Assembly (NCBI GenBank): GCA_030447865.1
Contig: JAUJOD010000001.1
Coordinates: forward strand, 482,909 to 546,908
Reading direction: 5' to 3'
Source of the DNA: Nocardioidaceae bacterium
Lineage (GTDB): Bacteria; Actinomycetota; Actinomycetes; Propionibacteriales; Nocardioidaceae
Length of the DNA: 64,000 nucleotides
Part shown: positions 63,785 through 64,000 of the stretch, piece by piece
Numbering within the stretch: position 1 is the stretch's first letter
Layout of the letters: every line of letters begins with the position of its first letter
Position numbers and translations under genes: made by a program
The notes under the pieces: model-generated
The model's input: only the letters and a program-made list of their open reading frames with translations
Databases searched by the model: none
Told to the model about the DNA's origin: nothing

Positions 63785-64000
63785 CTAGGGCGGCTCGCCC
63801 AGCCGGCGGTAACCGAAAGCCGTGTTCAGGCGTTCGTGCATCTCCCGCTGCGCCTCAGTTGCCCGCAGCCCCAGCAACGACAGCGGCACGAGCGACGTAC
63901 CCCCTCCTGCCAGCTCCACCACGATCGCTGGACCGGACGTCGAGGCCTGCATGTGCACGGACTCCACGCGGGACCACTCAGCAGCGGGTACGCCGCCGCC
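63785..64000 (-). CDS. C-terminal part of an unidentified protein (PH-domain-like)
   Basis: The frame stays open to the right edge, so at least 71 residues belong to a gene that starts outside the window. The visible part has EWSRVESVHM, IVVELAGGGTSLVPLS and a final amphipathic helix EAQREMHERLN ending GYRRLGEPP. The Trp-Val-x-V strands and last helix recall bacterial PH-like domains, but the identification is tentative. Confidence 0.6.
   Translation of the reverse strand, partial: GGGVPAAEWSRVESVHMQASTSGPAIVVELAGGGTSLVPLSLLGLRATEAQREMHERLNTAFGYRRLGEPP

Overview
The window is GC-rich chromosomal DNA from an actinobacterium. Supporting evidence: GTG/TTG starts are frequent, coding is dense with many 4-bp stop/start overlaps, two DtxR/IdeR-type iron boxes are present, and gene order closely matches the mycobacterial block Rv3657c to Rv3721c (tad/ssd, HAD hydrolase, acs, holin-like, epoxide-hydrolase-like, marP, CoA Nudix, tlpA, nth, crp, metallo-beta-lactamase, RidA, Get3-like pair, PASTA penicillin-binding protein, asd/lysC, recR, ybaB, dnaX). 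Genus cannot be fixed from the sequence alone; the missing whiB between the Get3 pair and the penicillin-binding protein and the presence of pckG and pntAA/AB/B do not point to one family.

Layout. 1-4.3 kb: secretion/pilus ATPase and Ssd, a HAD-IB hydrolase, and a Fic-fold protein with a ruined active site. 4.4-11.0 kb: a methyltransferase gene followed by a compositionally different insert (MacB-type ATPase, FtsX-type permease, MauE-like and MauD-like redox proteins, a Tat-exported ten-cysteine peptide). The insert is bracketed by a 394-bp near-identical direct repeat of the methyltransferase 3' end. 11.1-15.2 kb: acetate uptake and activation (DUF485-actP-acs). 15.3-25.8 kb: envelope stress, redox, Nudix, Crp and a succinyl-CoA:3-ketoacid CoA-transferase. 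26-32.4 kb: Get3-like ATPase pair, class A penicillin-binding protein, metallophosphoesterase, tRNA-Pro. 32.7-39 kb: asd-lysC-DUF5063-recR-ybaB-dnaX on the minus strand, then SRP RNA and tRNA-Ser(GGA). 39-47.4 kb: antiporter, an intact Fic protein, PhoX-like secreted protein, tRNA-Ser(CGA), tRNA deaminase, upp. 47.5-50.4 kb: three-gene membrane transhydrogenase. 50.6-54.2 kb: menB, GNAT, PfkB kinase, Zn-alcohol dehydrogenase. 54.3-60.6 kb: an iron-box-controlled adenylation-carrier-acyltransferase fusion and FbpABC ferric transporter. 60.7-64 kb: tRNA-Arg with a decapitated VOC gene, GTP-dependent PEP carboxykinase, a small YtxH-like protein, tRNA-Ser(GCT), and a partial gene.

The most novel-looking material is (i) the Mau-like peptide maturation cassette and its repeat-flanked insertion; (ii) a dispersed 44-bp double-palindrome element in five copies, two of which flank a GNAT gene as part of longer direct repeats and encode the C-terminal tails of two proteins; and (iii) the iron-regulated single-chain Dlt-like protein. 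No transposase, integrase or CRISPR array was seen.
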